This document shows positions 44,029-53,185 of a stretch of DNA of 64,000 nucleotides, piece after piece. The DNA is from a virus, in IMG/VR virus record IMGVR_UViG_3300028734_000023, positions 1 to 64,000 of that record; one strand, 5' to 3'. Below the pieces are notes generated by a model. The model was not told the origin of the DNA. It worked only from the letters and a program-made list of their open reading frames with translations, and did not search any database. The position numbers and the translations under genes were made by a program. Position 1 is the stretch's first letter, and the number at the start of each line of letters is the position of its first letter.

Positions 44029-45750
44029 ATGAAAAAAGCAGCTATTTATTTACGAGTTTCTACTACAGATCAAAATTATGAACGTCAAGAAGTAGAATTA
44101 AGATTGCTTGCAAACGGTTTTGGTTATGAAATAACTAAAGTGTTTGAGGAAAAAGCATCTGGTGTTTTAGATATGGACACCAGAGAGCAATTAACAGAAA
44201 TGCGAAAATTAACTAGTGATGATGTTGATAAAATATTTGTTTGGGATATATCCAGATTAAGTAGAAAAGCATCAGATTTTATTGCATTAGTAAATGAATT
44301 TGCAGAAAAAGGTGTTTGCATTCATTTTAAAGATAAGAATATTATTACTTTAGATGATGATGGTAAAATATCGGGTGTTGCATCTATATATTTATATATG
44401 TTAGGTGTATTTGCTCAAATGGATGCTGAGAATTTAAAATCTAAATTCAAATCTGGTAAAGAAAATGCACTTAGAAAAGGTCATAGTTATACTAATAATG
44501 CACCTTTTGGATATGATATTATTGATAAGTATTTATATGTTAATGAGTTAGAAGCAGAATCTGTAAAATTAGCATTTGATCTATTTCATTCTGGTAAAGA
44601 CACACAATATATAGCAGACATATTTAATTCAAAGAATATACCTTTAAAGAGTGGTAAAACAAATATTATCTGGGTAAAAGGCACAATTTATCAAATGCTC
44701 AAAAATCCTGTATATTATGGCAAAGGTAAACTAGAATCAATAACTAAAAAAGCAACTGCAACTACACCTGCTGAAAAATCAGTAAGATATTTTGATGTTG
44801 ATGCTATTATTGAAAAGAATTTGTTTGATGCAGTTCAAGAACGGTTTACAATTAATATAAATAGTGGTGATAAGAGTAAAGCAGTAGACCCCGCAATATT
44901 AAGAGGTATTTTAAAATGTGGTCAATGTAATAAATACTATGTTTTAGGTAATAATAATGGTGTAAGGGTCTATAAAGATGGTGATATTAGAGCCAATATA
45001 AACAACAAAGTAGGTTGTAAAAATGGTAGTTTCACTATTACAATGGCAGATAATTTAGTTTGGACTGCTATTAAAGGTATTTATGAATATGATTCATTTA
45101 AAAAGAAGTGTGTAGATGATAAAGAACAATCTAAACTTGAATTGATAAAGAATGAAACTACATTAACTGAACTGAATAAAAACATCACTGATTTAGATAA
45201 TCAAATTTCTAAAGTTAATACTGGATATGCTAAAGGGTTCTATAATGATGCTGATGCTTTAGAACAAAAACATAGAATCACAACCGAGAAAGACAGATTT
45301 AATAAAATTATCACAGAAATACAATCTAAAATCATTTTACTAAATGATAGAATTAATTCAGAATTTGAGTTTGATTATTTAAAAACTAGGGAACTAAGTT
45401 TAGAAGAAAAGAAACAGGTTTGTAATAGTTTAATTGAGGTGGTAAATGTATATAGATATACTGATTATATTAAACTGATGCAGGTAAAACTAAAAGTAGG
45501 GTTAACATTCAATATCCTTTTTAATAGTCAATACAAAGTAAATTCATATTGTATTATTGATGATGATGATGTAACATTTAATAATATTTTTAATGCACCA
45601 GAAGAAGTTAGAGAGATTTTAAAGGGTAAAGATTTTACAGTTACTTCTTCAAATAATAAGCTGTTTAATGATGAAGTATTTGGTGAATATAGTTATACTG
45701 ATATTTGGGAAATAATGAAGAAATACAACTATTTAAAGAAAATAGATTAA
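44029..45750 (+). CDS. Large serine recombinase / integrase
   Basis: 573 aa. The N-terminal resolvase domain starts AAIYLRVSTTDQNYERQ (catalytic Ser 11), with FVWDISRLSRKASDF and later the long helix; a Recombinase domain follows (APFGYDII, VKGTIYQMLKNPVYYG). A zinc ribbon begins LKCGQCNKYYV, and the C-terminus has a coiled coil (residues 370-440). All four Trp codons are TGG. It would integrate the phage at attP/attB. Terminator at 45757. It implies a temperate lifestyle for the right-hand phage. Confidence 0.95.
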   Translation: MKKAAIYLRVSTTDQNYERQEVELRLLANGFGYEITKVFEEKASGVLDMDTREQLTEMRKLTSDDVDKIFVWDISRLSRKASDFIALVNEFAEKGVCIHFKDKNIITLDDDGKISGVASIYLYMLGVFAQMDAENLKSKFKSGKENALRKGHSYTNNAPFGYDIIDKYLYVNELEAESVKLAFDLFHSGKDTQYIADIFNSKNIPLKSGKTNIIWVKGTIYQMLKNPVYYGKGKLESITKKATATTPAEKSVRYFDVDAIIEKNLFDAVQERFTININSGDKSKAVDPAILRGILKCGQCNKYYVLGNNNGVRVYKDGDIRANINNKVGCKNGSFTITMADNLVWTAIKGIYEYDSFKKKCVDDKEQSKLELIKNETTLTELNKNITDLDNQISKVNTGYAKGFYNDADALEQKHRITTEKDRFNKIITEIQSKIILLNDRINSEFEFDYLKTRELSLEEKKQVCNSLIEVVNVYRYTDYIKLMQVKLKVGLTFNILFNSQYKVNSYCIIDDDDVTFNNIFNAPEEVREILKGKDFTVTSSNNKLFNDEVFGEYSYTDIWEIMKKYNYLKKID

Positions 45751-45756
45751 ACCAGA

Positions 45757-45786
45757 AAAAGCCTACTAGAAATTAGTAGGCTTTTT
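45757..45786 (+). terminator. Rho-independent terminator after the recombinase
   Basis: Stem AAAAGCCTACTA/TAGTAGGCTTTT with a 5-base loop. Confidence 0.92.
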
Positions 45787-45939
45787 ATTCATTCTAATTA
45801 TACTGTAATTTCTGCTAGAACATCTCTAATTTAAACTATTCATAAAGTAGAATTTAATGTAGTACTAAGTAGATAGATTTGATTACATATTTAACTATAC
45901 ATTTAACTATATATCTGTAAGTAAGTAGATTAGTTTTAT

Positions 45940-45947
45940 TAGATTTG
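45940..45947 (+). promoter_or_regulatory. Promoter -7 box TAGATTTG
   Basis: Exact TAnnTTTG match, 28 bases before the ATG of the 118-aa gene. Confidence 0.55.
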
Positions 45948-45974
45948 CATATAAACATTAAAATATGAAATAAT

Positions 45975-46331
45975 ATGAAACAAAATGAACAAGAATTATT
46001 AATAGAAATAAATCATTTATATAATGGTTTATTAGAAGAAAGTGATGGTTATAATTATAAACGTATCGTTAATACATTATCGGATAAAGTTTTTGAATTA
46101 TATCGTGAATTTAGTCCTGATTATGTATCTTTTGATACTGTTTCTTCACTTTCACATACTTGTGGAAAAGAAGTTAGTTATGTTATATCTAGTTACACAA
46201 ATTCAACCAGAAATAATTCATCTAAAAGAAGTAAGGAAATATTTATTGACTTTAGAGATGAAGTAAATCGGCAAATTCGTATAGATTTAATTCATTTATT
46301 TCAAATAATCAAGGAGATTAAAGAAAACTAA
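45975..46331 (+). CDS. Hypothetical helical protein, 118 aa
   Basis: Helical, charged and without Trp; two predicted helices are separated by a Ser/Asn-rich segment (SSYTNSTRNNSSKRSKE). Single-gene transcript with its own promoter and a bidirectional terminator. Function unknown. Confidence 0.65.
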   Translation: MKQNEQELLIEINHLYNGLLEESDGYNYKRIVNTLSDKVFELYREFSPDYVSFDTVSSLSHTCGKEVSYVISSYTNSTRNNSSKRSKEIFIDFRDEVNRQIRIDLIHLFQIIKEIKEN

Positions 46332-46353
46332 ATGTTTCACCACTACAAACCAA

Positions 46354-46385
46354 AAAAGCTACTTAGAATTAACTAAGTAGCTTTT
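46354..46385. terminator. Bidirectional terminator between convergent genes
   Basis: A 13-bp stem AAAAGCTACTTAG/CTAAGTAGCTTTT with A/T runs on both sides, between the 118-aa gene (+) and the minus-strand operon. Confidence 0.9.
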
Positions 46386-46388
46386 GTT

Positions 46389-46712
46389 TTATCTGGAATA
46401 CCAGTCAAATTTATCATCATATTCAAATTCATAAACAAATCCGTATTCTTTGTATTTATTAATTATACTGGAATCTTTTAAAACCTGTATTCATATTTTT
46501 TTGTAATCCAATTTTGATACAATATTCATAATTTCGCAGAAATAATTATTACCTCTATAATCTTCTTGAACATATACACCAGATAATACTATTTCATCTG
46601 GATTAGTCAATGTATTAAATTCAAAAGAATAAACAACTTTATCTATATCCATTTTTATATAGTGAGTTGATTTGTGATAATCCCACCACTGAACATATTG
46701 TATTAATTCCAT
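46389..46712 (-). CDS. GNAT-like acetyltransferase, short, 107 aa
   Basis: Read across one TGA (KKIWIQVLKDSS). The motif LSGVYVQEDYRGNNYFCEIM matches the GNAT acetyl-CoA site in a short form, followed by LKDSSIINKYKEYGFVYEF, the usual C-terminal element. It resembles the GNAT-like protein of the left phage (11156-11527) in layout. Substrate unknown. Last gene of the minus-strand cluster. Confidence 0.65.
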
Positions 46713-47036
46713 TTATTCAACTATTGTACAATCTTTGTATTTATCCAGTGTCAACAGATAAGTTTCAGCATCAACTTTAGTATTACCATCAGAAAAATGA
46801 TTTGTAAAGTTTAGTACCGGTGTTTCTGTTTGCATTGGAAGTGCATTATCTGAGATATGAAGATATTCTGTTTGCATAGGTTGCAAACCTGCTTCTTTTG
46901 TTGCTTTATCTAGATATGTTTTTACATTGATATTAGCAGTTTTATTATCTCAGTCAATAGTAATATTGCTTACAACTATATAAGCTGATTCTGTTACTAC
47001 TCCGTTTAAAAAGTCGATTCTTTTAGTTAGTGCCAT
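46713..47036 (-). CDS. Hypothetical protein, 107 aa
   Basis: Read across one TGA (ITIDWDNKTANI). Beta-rich, starts MALTKRIDFLNGVVTESAYI, a start shared by small tail or accessory proteins of Bacteroides phages in my memory. It ends one base before the GNAT-like start. Function unknown. Confidence 0.65.
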
Positions 47037-47041
47037 TTTGT

Positions 47042-47230
47042 TTAGTTTTTAGTTGGTTGTTTAATTTTAGCTTCTTCAAATTCTTTTTGAATTTGTTCAT
47101 CTTTTTGTTTTTGATATTGTTCATCTATTGTTTTATATAAATCATTATATTCATTAATAGGTTGTTCACCTAATAATTTTAATAAATTATGTACTTTATG
47201 TCAAGTTAGTTCTAATTTAATATTTTCCAT
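47042..47230 (-). CDS. Hypothetical protein, 62 aa
   Basis: Contains one TGA (LELTWHKVHNLL) and is absent from a standard-code reading. Helical, with a Lys/Gln-rich coiled-coil tail (EQYQKQKDEQIQKEFEEAK). It belongs to the minus-strand operon. Function unknown. Confidence 0.6.
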
Positions 47231-47235
47231 TTTGT

Positions 47236-47409
47236 TTATTCTTTACTTGGTTTTTGTAATGATTCTGGATATAATTGTATGTGTGCTTGTTTTCGCAGGT
47301 CATCAATCAGTTTAACAACTTGATTAAATGGTTGTGTACTTAATGCATTCAATATAATGTTTGCATCTTCAATACTTACTTTAAATTGTAATTCAGTTTG
47401 TTCTTTCAT
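47236..47409 (-). CDS. Hypothetical protein, 57 aa
   Basis: Contains SIEDANIILNALSTQPFNQVVKLIDDLRKQA, a helix-turn pattern that recurs in small phage proteins (NxILxALxxQPFxxVxxLI); function not known to me. It starts 2 bases after the nuclease gene's stop. Confidence 0.6.
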   Translation of the reverse strand: MKEQTELQFKVSIEDANIILNALSTQPFNQVVKLIDDLRKQAHIQLYPESLQKPSKE

Positions 47410-47411
47410 AG

Positions 47412-47918
47412 TTAGTTTAATTTGGTCAATTTGGTAATTAATTCTTTGAAGTCTATAACTTCATATTTGTTATCTTTTAATATATAAGTTATTCCCATTT
47501 CTGGGGTTAATAATAATGAACTTTTATTGTGAAAGTTATTTCTATTAAATTCTGTAGTTGCTGGACAATTTAGATCTTTGTGTACTTTGGTAATATTGTT
47601 TATATCTCAAGTCATAATAATAATTTCACCGTTAACCCTAAATAGGTTAATATATCTGTTGGGTTTACCAACTAAGAAGTTATATTTAGTCATCTCTAAT
47701 TGTCAACCTTCATTACTGAATTTAATAAAATTTTCTAGCTCAACATATTTGTTCATACGTTCTTTTACTTCAAAAAATACATTTTGTTCTTTGTATTTGA
47801 GAAACAAATCATAATGTGCAAATCTATCTTTACTTTCTCATACTTGAATATCTCCAAATTGTTGTTTTATCAAATCAGATACTAATTTAAGTGATTCTTT
47901 TTCTCTATTATTTCTCAT
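47412..47918 (-). CDS. PD-(D/E)XK-type nuclease-like protein, 168 aa
   Basis: Read across three TGA codons. The region AHYDLFLKYKEQNVFFEVKER has the D-x(n)-ExK signature of restriction-endonuclease-like folds, followed by NKYVELENFIKFSNEGW and a beta-rich C-terminus. It may be a phage resolvase or nuclease for recombination. It overlaps the upstream gene by 11 bases. Confidence 0.6.
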
Positions 47919-48153
47919 CTTGTCAAGGTCTTTTAATTGCTTTTGTGCGAGGTTTTACATTTAAAATAGTTTCTAGCTCCGTTAATCGTTTATCAAAATC
48001 GGCAAACGTAGCTTCTATTTCAGCACACTTTGCATCTCATTTGGATTCCATTTCATCCAATTTAATTTCATTGTTTAAATTACTTACAGATAAAAGTAAT
48101 GCTGCATTTTTGATAAATCTATCAAATTCTTGTTCTGTCATAAGTTCGTTCAT
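47908..48153 (-). CDS. Hypothetical helical protein, 81 aa
   Basis: Two TGA Trp codons (ESKWDAKCAE, KRPWQDEK). Helical, acidic, coiled-coil-like. Its C-terminus overlaps the nuclease start. Function unknown. Confidence 0.6.
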
Positions 48154-48159
48154 AGTTGT

Positions 48160-48228
48160 TTAGTTTTTAGTGTTGAGAATTACAAGTTGTAAAAAGATTC
48201 CAAAGAGTAAAATGATAATTGTATTCAT
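48160..48228 (-). CDS. Possible membrane micropeptide, 22 aa
   Basis: ATG at 48228, TAA ending 48160. A single hydrophobic helix (TIIILLFGIFLQLVIL). It is preceded by the same CAACT-ATG leader as the next gene (TAAACAACTATG). Weak support beyond position. Confidence 0.35.
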   Translation of the reverse strand: MNTIIILLFGIFLQLVILNTKN

Positions 48229-48274
48229 AGTTGTTTGATTTTATAGGTTTTTTTTGAAGGTGCAAAGCACCATA

Positions 48275-48305
48275 TAGTAGGTATTATAGTTAGGTATTAT
48301 AGTAT
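48275..48305. repeat. Tandem repeat TAGGTATTATAGT
   Basis: TAGGTATTATAGT occurs twice in tandem (about 48280-48305) in the short gap between the Rep-like gene and the micropeptide, next to a GGTGC/GCACC hairpin. Possibly a regulatory site. Confidence 0.4.
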
Positions 48306-48358
48306 AGGGGTCTAGTGGAAATTCACATAGGTGGAAAATCGAAGATTTTTTAAATTGC

Positions 48359-49111
48359 TTATACAACAATTTCTTCATCATTTTTAATTTCTAATTTGGG
48401 GAAATTTGCAACTCCAGCTTCTATTGCTAAAATATATTGCTTAGGGAACAAAACATTATTTCAGTTAGTATTATCAATAATATTTGAAATGAAATTATTT
48501 GGATATAATTGTTTAAGTTCTTCTGATTTTTGTTTCACAAATTCCAATTCTTCAATTCTAATTTTTTCCTTTTCAGTAATTACATTAATAAAATGCTCAC
48601 CTTGTATTTCATAGCCTTTTTTCAACTTCTTTAGATGTCCTAATACAATTAGTTCTTTTGTATATTTTCCCACCGTAGAAGGAGCGACATTCAATTCTTG
48701 GGCTATTTTTGAATCGGTAAATTCACACCTTCTAGTATTATTAAGACATAATCCAAATAGTTGTATTAAAAAGCCTTTGTGAGCAGGTTTTAAATCCAGA
48801 TCAATTATTTCATTACCTATCATTCTAAAATTTACAGTGTCTTTTTTCATATAGTATTTGTTTCTTTTTATATGTGAAGTTTCAAAGTATGATTCAATTT
48901 CAATAAATCCAGATTTTCTAAGTCTACTTACAAAATCCTTAATAGTATTCTCTGATGTATCTTTGGTTAATCACATTATTTGTTTAAATGTTGAATCCGT
49001 AAATGAGTTATTTTCTTTCGTTGGGGTAAAAGTTAAACAAGTATATCTAAATGTATCCTCAAAGTTTAAGTATTTCCCAATATTATTTGATATTGTAGTG
49101 TAAGTTTTCAT
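48359..49111 (-). CDS. Rep-like replication protein with two winged-helix domains, 250 aa
   Basis: In the standard code it falls apart; with TGA = Trp one frame covers 49111-48359. Domain 1 (residues 15-85): DSTFKQIMWLTKDTSENTIK with wing. Domain 2 (95-160): FTDSKIAQELNVAPSTVGKY, then GHLKKLKKGYEI. Tandem winged helices are the plan of Rep-type initiators and phage replisome organisers. It parallels the Rep-like protein at 10071, with no close similarity visible. An ATG at 48850 could give a shorter product. Confidence 0.7.
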
Positions 49112-49247
49112 AAGTTTGGCAACCTGTATTTTCAATTTTTACTATTTCATTATCTTTTATTTTTGCTCGTAGAACTGAGCCGGACAAACCACATTTTACT
49201 CTAATTTCTTTTTGTGTTTCGTAAATTTCGTTTTTGTATTTTCACAT
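49083..49247 (-). CDS. Hypothetical protein, 54 aa
   Basis: Codon 2 is TGA (MWKYKNEIYETQKEI). It has an HTH-like stretch (IYETQKEIRVKCGLSGSVLR) resembling small phage excisionase or anti-repressor-type proteins. It overlaps the Rep-like gene by 29 bases. Function inferred only weakly. Confidence 0.5.
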
Positions 49248-49295
49248 ATTATTTATTGTTATTTTGTTTTATTTGTTGTCCTGTCGGATTAAAAA

Positions 49296-49323
49296 AATAA
49301 GGCGTGTTTTAAACGCCTTATTT
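49296..49323 (-). terminator. Hairpin with T run in the rep leader (possible attenuator)
   Basis: A 10-bp stem AATAAGGCGT/ACGCCTTATT followed on the minus strand by seven T. It lies between the minus-strand promoter at 49392-49399 and the 54-aa and Rep-like genes, so it may act as attenuator, or simply end transcripts from the HNH genes upstream. Confidence 0.75.
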
Positions 49324-49391
49324 CCGATTATCTATTTCAAACAACTTTTAATACAGTAACTTACGACAATTACTATTTTTAAATTCTGATA

Positions 49392-49399
49392 CAAAGTTA
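49392..49399 (-). promoter_or_regulatory. Promoter -7 box TAACTTTG (minus strand)
   Basis: Exact TAnnTTTG match about 145 bases upstream of the 54-aa gene and the Rep-like gene. Confidence 0.55.
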
Positions 49400-49544
49400 C
49401 CGATATTAACTCACTTAAAATCTATAAAGTATGACCTTTCTTAAACATAGTTGTGAGGTATAACTGTAGCCTAAATTTCGGGATTTTAGAAGGCTAATTT
49501 TGGGATTTTGGGGTTGTGAAGCCTCTGGTGGCATTCCTTACAAA
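49400..49544. other. Intergenic stretch with no feature seen
   Basis: Between the promoter and the HNH gene. A direct TTTTGGGATTTTGGGG run is present near 49497-49513; no ORF or clear hairpin. Confidence 0.3.
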
Positions 49545-50036
49545 TTATTTATAAGTTTCATTATGAATAATTCTACCAATTGTTCTTTCACTTACATTAT
49601 ACCGTTTAGCTAAATTCATTAAACTAATTTTCTCGGATAAATATATATTTCTAATTTTATTTGCTTCAATATTGGTTAATTTAGAGTTGCAACTATTTTC
49701 ACCATTAAAATCCATTAAACCAGTATTAATAGCGTGTTTTATATTCTCTTTTTGAGTAATGTATTCTAAATTTAATCAATTGTTATTCTGTTTATTACCA
49801 TCTATATGATTAATCACTTTATTGATACCATAATCTAAAGGTTTATCTAAAAATGCTTCTGCTACTAGTTGATGAATCATTACACTTTTTCTATTACCGT
49901 TTATAGATAAATTTACTTGTAGATAACCATTTGATCTAATAATAGCTTTTAATTCTTTTTCGGTTTTTATATTAGTAACAATTCCAGTATTAGAAATAGA
50001 ATAGTTATTTCAATTATTAATTATTTGTGTTTCCAT
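49545..50036 (-). CDS. HNH homing endonuclease with NUMOD4 domain, recoded
   Basis: 163 aa with two TGA Trp codons and no TGG. NUMOD4 (NNYSISNTGIVTNIKTEKEL), HNH_3 (RKSVMIHQLVAEAFL, KVINHIDGNKQNNNWLNLEY), a SKLT linker and a C-terminal HTH (SLMNLAKRYNVSERTIGRII). A paralogue of the gene at 42663-43157, sharing domain order and the GENSxxSKLTNxxAxxIR linker type. Mobile endonuclease. Confidence 0.88.
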
Positions 50037-50322
50037 TATGTATTTTTTGATGACAGGTTTTGCATACTGTTTGTAAATTGTTATAATCGTATGCTAAATT
50101 TGATCTTTTATTTGAATCATCTGTAGATAAGAAAGAAATAATATGATGTATATCTTCACCTACTGTAATTATATCTTTAGCTAAACAGACCTCACAAAGT
50201 GGATTGTCCATCATTTTAGATAACCTTAGTTTCTTTCATCTGGTGGTGTTATACACAGCTTGTCTTGCCTTAGTATTGTTTGATTTAATATTCTGTTTCT
50301 GGGGCTTGTTGATTGTCGGCAT
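50017..50322 (-). CDS. HNH endonuclease, phage terminase-associated type, 101 aa
   Basis: With TGA = Trp the start moves to 50322 (MPTINKPQKQNIKSNNTKAR), giving NTTRWKKLRLSKMMDNPLC and the HNH core CEVCLAKDIITVGEDIHHI, then LQTVCKTCHQKIH. This is the compact HNH form (RFYNSxxWRKLR...CEXC) typically encoded beside HK97-type terminases, where it assists DNA cleavage during packaging. It overlaps both neighbours. Confidence 0.85.
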
Positions 50323-50752
50323 CTTCCAAATATATTTGATGTTTGTATAGTTCTTTTTGATCTTGTTTTATCTGGAAATTTACCATTTTAAGCTTATAAT
50401 CTATATATTCTAGTACTTGTTTTTCATCAAGTTCAGACAGTTCTTCCATCACTTTTAAAAGTGTGTTGTGGAATATATCCTCTGATGTTTGACACATTGA
50501 AAGTCTTTCTTTATCCTTCACATATTTATCTCAAAGTTTAGTATAATTCTTTGATATGATATTAGATACTTCAGCATTTATAGTAATTAAATTGGTTTTT
50601 AAGTTTCTATTTTTAGGATTAGAATCTACAACAGGATTCAATATTTTATCTAATTGTTCTTCTGTAATATTTCATTCTTTACAAGTGTTTTCTATTCCAT
50701 AATCAAAGATGTATTGTAATAGTGTTTCTTTAGTCTGTTTTTGTTTTTTCAT
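50285..50752 (-). CDS. Hypothetical helical protein, 155 aa
   Basis: Read across two TGA codons; the standard code shows only the last half. Helical throughout, with KLWDKYVKDKERLSMCQTS then EDIFHNTLLKVMEELSELDE, which faintly recalls region 2 of sigma-like factors (DxxQDTLLxVxE); the similarity is too weak for a firm call. It overlaps the HNH gene by 38 bases and the ribbon-helix-helix gene by 23. Confidence 0.6.
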
Positions 50753-50918
50753 AGTATTGGTTTAATAGTTCTTCTTTATCTTTAAATCAGTCATTTAATA
50801 TCATTCTAACTAGCTTTGATTTTGATGTATTAGTTGATTTACTCATTAATTCTAAATTTTCATAAGTATCAAATTCTAGTCGACAATTGAGAGTTTTTGT
50901 TTTGGTGTTCTTTTTCAT
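50730..50918 (-). CDS. Ribbon-helix-helix DNA-binding protein, 62 aa
   Basis: Starts MKKNTKTKTLNCRLEFDTYE, then NLELMSKSTNTSKSKLVRMI, the ribbon-helix-helix pattern of CopG/Arc repressors (strand KTLNCRL, then two helices). One TGA (ILNDWFKDKEE). First gene of its operon, so autoregulation is plausible. Confidence 0.7.
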
Positions 50919-51178
50919 AATTATTTGATTTTGATTAGACTACAAAATTACAACAATTTCTTAACATAAAAACTATAAATACTATTTATGTGTAAACATA
51001 GTAATGAGGTAGTTATGAAGCTAACTTATATGTTATTTATTTGAGTGATTAATTGATTTTATATGTTTAAGAGTGCTTACAATTAATATTTTAGATGTTG
51101 ATTATTTTTATAAATTTTGTGTTACAGTCTTGAAGTTTATATCTTTATGAGTATAACAACACAAAAACACAAAATAAT
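50919..51178. promoter_or_regulatory. Divergent intergenic region before the packaging module
   Basis: 260 AT-rich bases. On the plus strand TATCTTTA (51139-51146 region) resembles the -7 box and would drive the small terminase. No further structure recognised. Confidence 0.4.
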
Positions 51179-51559
51179 ATGAAATGACAAATACCAAAGG
51201 ATATTGAAAAAGATGCTACTGTTTATATGCAGGATGTATTATCTAAACTAGAATCTAGTGGAATACTAGAAGAAGTTGATAGTGCTGCACTAACTATGTT
51301 AGCTCGTAATTATTCAATGTTTATAAAGGCTTCTAAGCAATTAGAAAAAGATGGTTTAACTGTCGAAAGTGATAGAGGTAATATAGCACAACACCCATTA
51401 ATCAAGGTGGCTAAAGATGCACAAACACAGGCTATGAAAGTTATGTTAGAATTTGGACTAACTGCAAAGGCTAGAACCAAACTAATACAAAAAGATAATG
51501 AAAGCGATGAGGATTCACCATTTGAGCAATTTATAAAACAAGGTAAAGAAACGAGGTAA
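51179..51559 (+). CDS. Terminase small subunit, P27-like
   Basis: 126 aa; the true start has TGA as codon 3 (MKWQIPKDIEKDATVYMQDV), which the standard code misses. Helical, with LTMLARNYSMFIKASKQLEKDG and NIAQHPLIKVAKDAQTQAMKVM, the signature of P27/phage terminase small subunit family 4, ending in an acidic tail. It recognises phage DNA for packaging with the large subunit that follows 2 bases later. Confidence 0.88.
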
Positions 51560-51561
51560 CA

Positions 51562-53175
51562 ATGAAACTATATTATCAATATGTAAATAATGTGCTAGAT
51601 GGTAGTATAGTAACAGGTAAAAATATTCAATTAGCTTGTGAGAGATTTAAAAGTGATTTACTCAGAGATGATTTAGAATTTAGAGAAGATAAAGTTGATC
51701 GAGCTATTGAGTTTATAGCAACTTTAAAACACTTCACTGGAAATCATTCAAGTAAACCATTTATATTAGAACCTTGGCAAACTTTTTTAATTGCAAATAT
51801 TATTGGCTTCTACTGAAAAGAAACTGGAACAAGAAGGTTTTCTAGTTCTTATATAGAAGTAAGTAGAAAACAAGGCAAAACAGCATTAGCAGCAGCGTTA
51901 TGTTTATATTATCTAATTGCAGATAACGAAGAAGGTGCAGAAGTTCTTTTAGCTGCAAACAGTAAAGAACAAGCAAAAATTGCTTTTGATATGTGTTCTG
52001 TTTTTGTAAAAGGAATTGATCCCAAAACAAAATATTTTACTCCATATAGAGCAGAAATAAAATTCAACCTCACAAACAGTAAACTTAAAGTATTAGCCGC
52101 TGATGATTCAAAATTGGACGGCTTTAATGCATCATTTGGTTTACTAGATGAATACCACGCAGCACCCACCAGTAAAGTTAGAGATGTAATAAAGTCTAGT
52201 ATGGGAATGAGAAACAATCCTCATTTGTGTACAATAACCACTGCTGGCTTTAATAAGTCCTTACCCTGCTATCAACTAAGAACAGTAGCAATAGAAGTTC
52301 TAAATGCTGTAAAAACAGATGATTCTATGTTTATAGCTATCTTCTCTTTAGATGTTGATGATGATTGAACTGATAAAAATAATTGAATTAAATGCGCACC
52401 TAATTTAGGTGTAACAGTTCCTTCTAAATATATTAAAGAACAAGTTCAACAGGCTAAAAACAACCCATCAGAAGAAACTGGTATAAAAACTAAAACACTA
52501 AATCTTTGGTGTGATTCTGAGAATGTTTGGCTACCAGATGATTATATTCTAAGCTGTAGTAAAAATATTGATCTAAATGATTTTAAAGGTAAAGCTTGTT
52601 ATGTTGGTGTTGATTTAGGTCAAACATCAGATTTAACTGCTGTTTCTTATTTAGTTGTAAATGATAATAAATACTATTTCAAAACTCATTACTACCTTCC
52701 AGAAGAAGCTTTAAGAACTAAGTCTAACAAAGAATTATATAAAGATTGAAAGCGAAAAGGGCAACTAACTGTAACGCCTGGCAATGTAACCGATTATGAA
52801 TATATAACTAACGATTTGATGAAGTATTCACAGATTGTAAATATACAAGTAATTGGATATGACAGCTATAATTCTACTCAGTGAGCAATTGATGCAACTG
52901 CTAAAGGTTTACCACTTGAAGTTTATTCTCAAACAATTGGAAACTTTAATAGACCAACCAAAGAAATAGAAAGGCTTATATTATCTGACAAAGCAGTTAT
53001 TGATAACAATGAGATCAACAGATTCTGCTTTAAAAATGTAGTTTTAAAATCAGATCAAAATGGTAACACAAAACCAGTAAAATATATAGACAATAATAAA
53101 ATTGATGGTGTAATTTCTATGATACAAGCTTTAGGTATGTATTTACAAGTTCCTCATTATTCAAACACAATTTAA
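51562..53175 (+). CDS. terL: Terminase large subunit, HK97/P27-associated type
   Basis: 537 aa with five TGA and three TGG Trp codons. ATPase: Q-motif region FILEPWQTFLIANI, Walker A VSRKQGKTALAAAL (near residue 98), Walker B NASFGLLDEYHA (near 192). Nuclease: CYVGVDLGQTSDLTAV (near 348) and the late IDGVISMIQALGMY. It is the motor for packaging in the siphovirus. This is the second, unrelated-looking large terminase in the window (see 26034-28142). Confidence 0.95.
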
Positions 53176-53185
53176 CATAATACAA

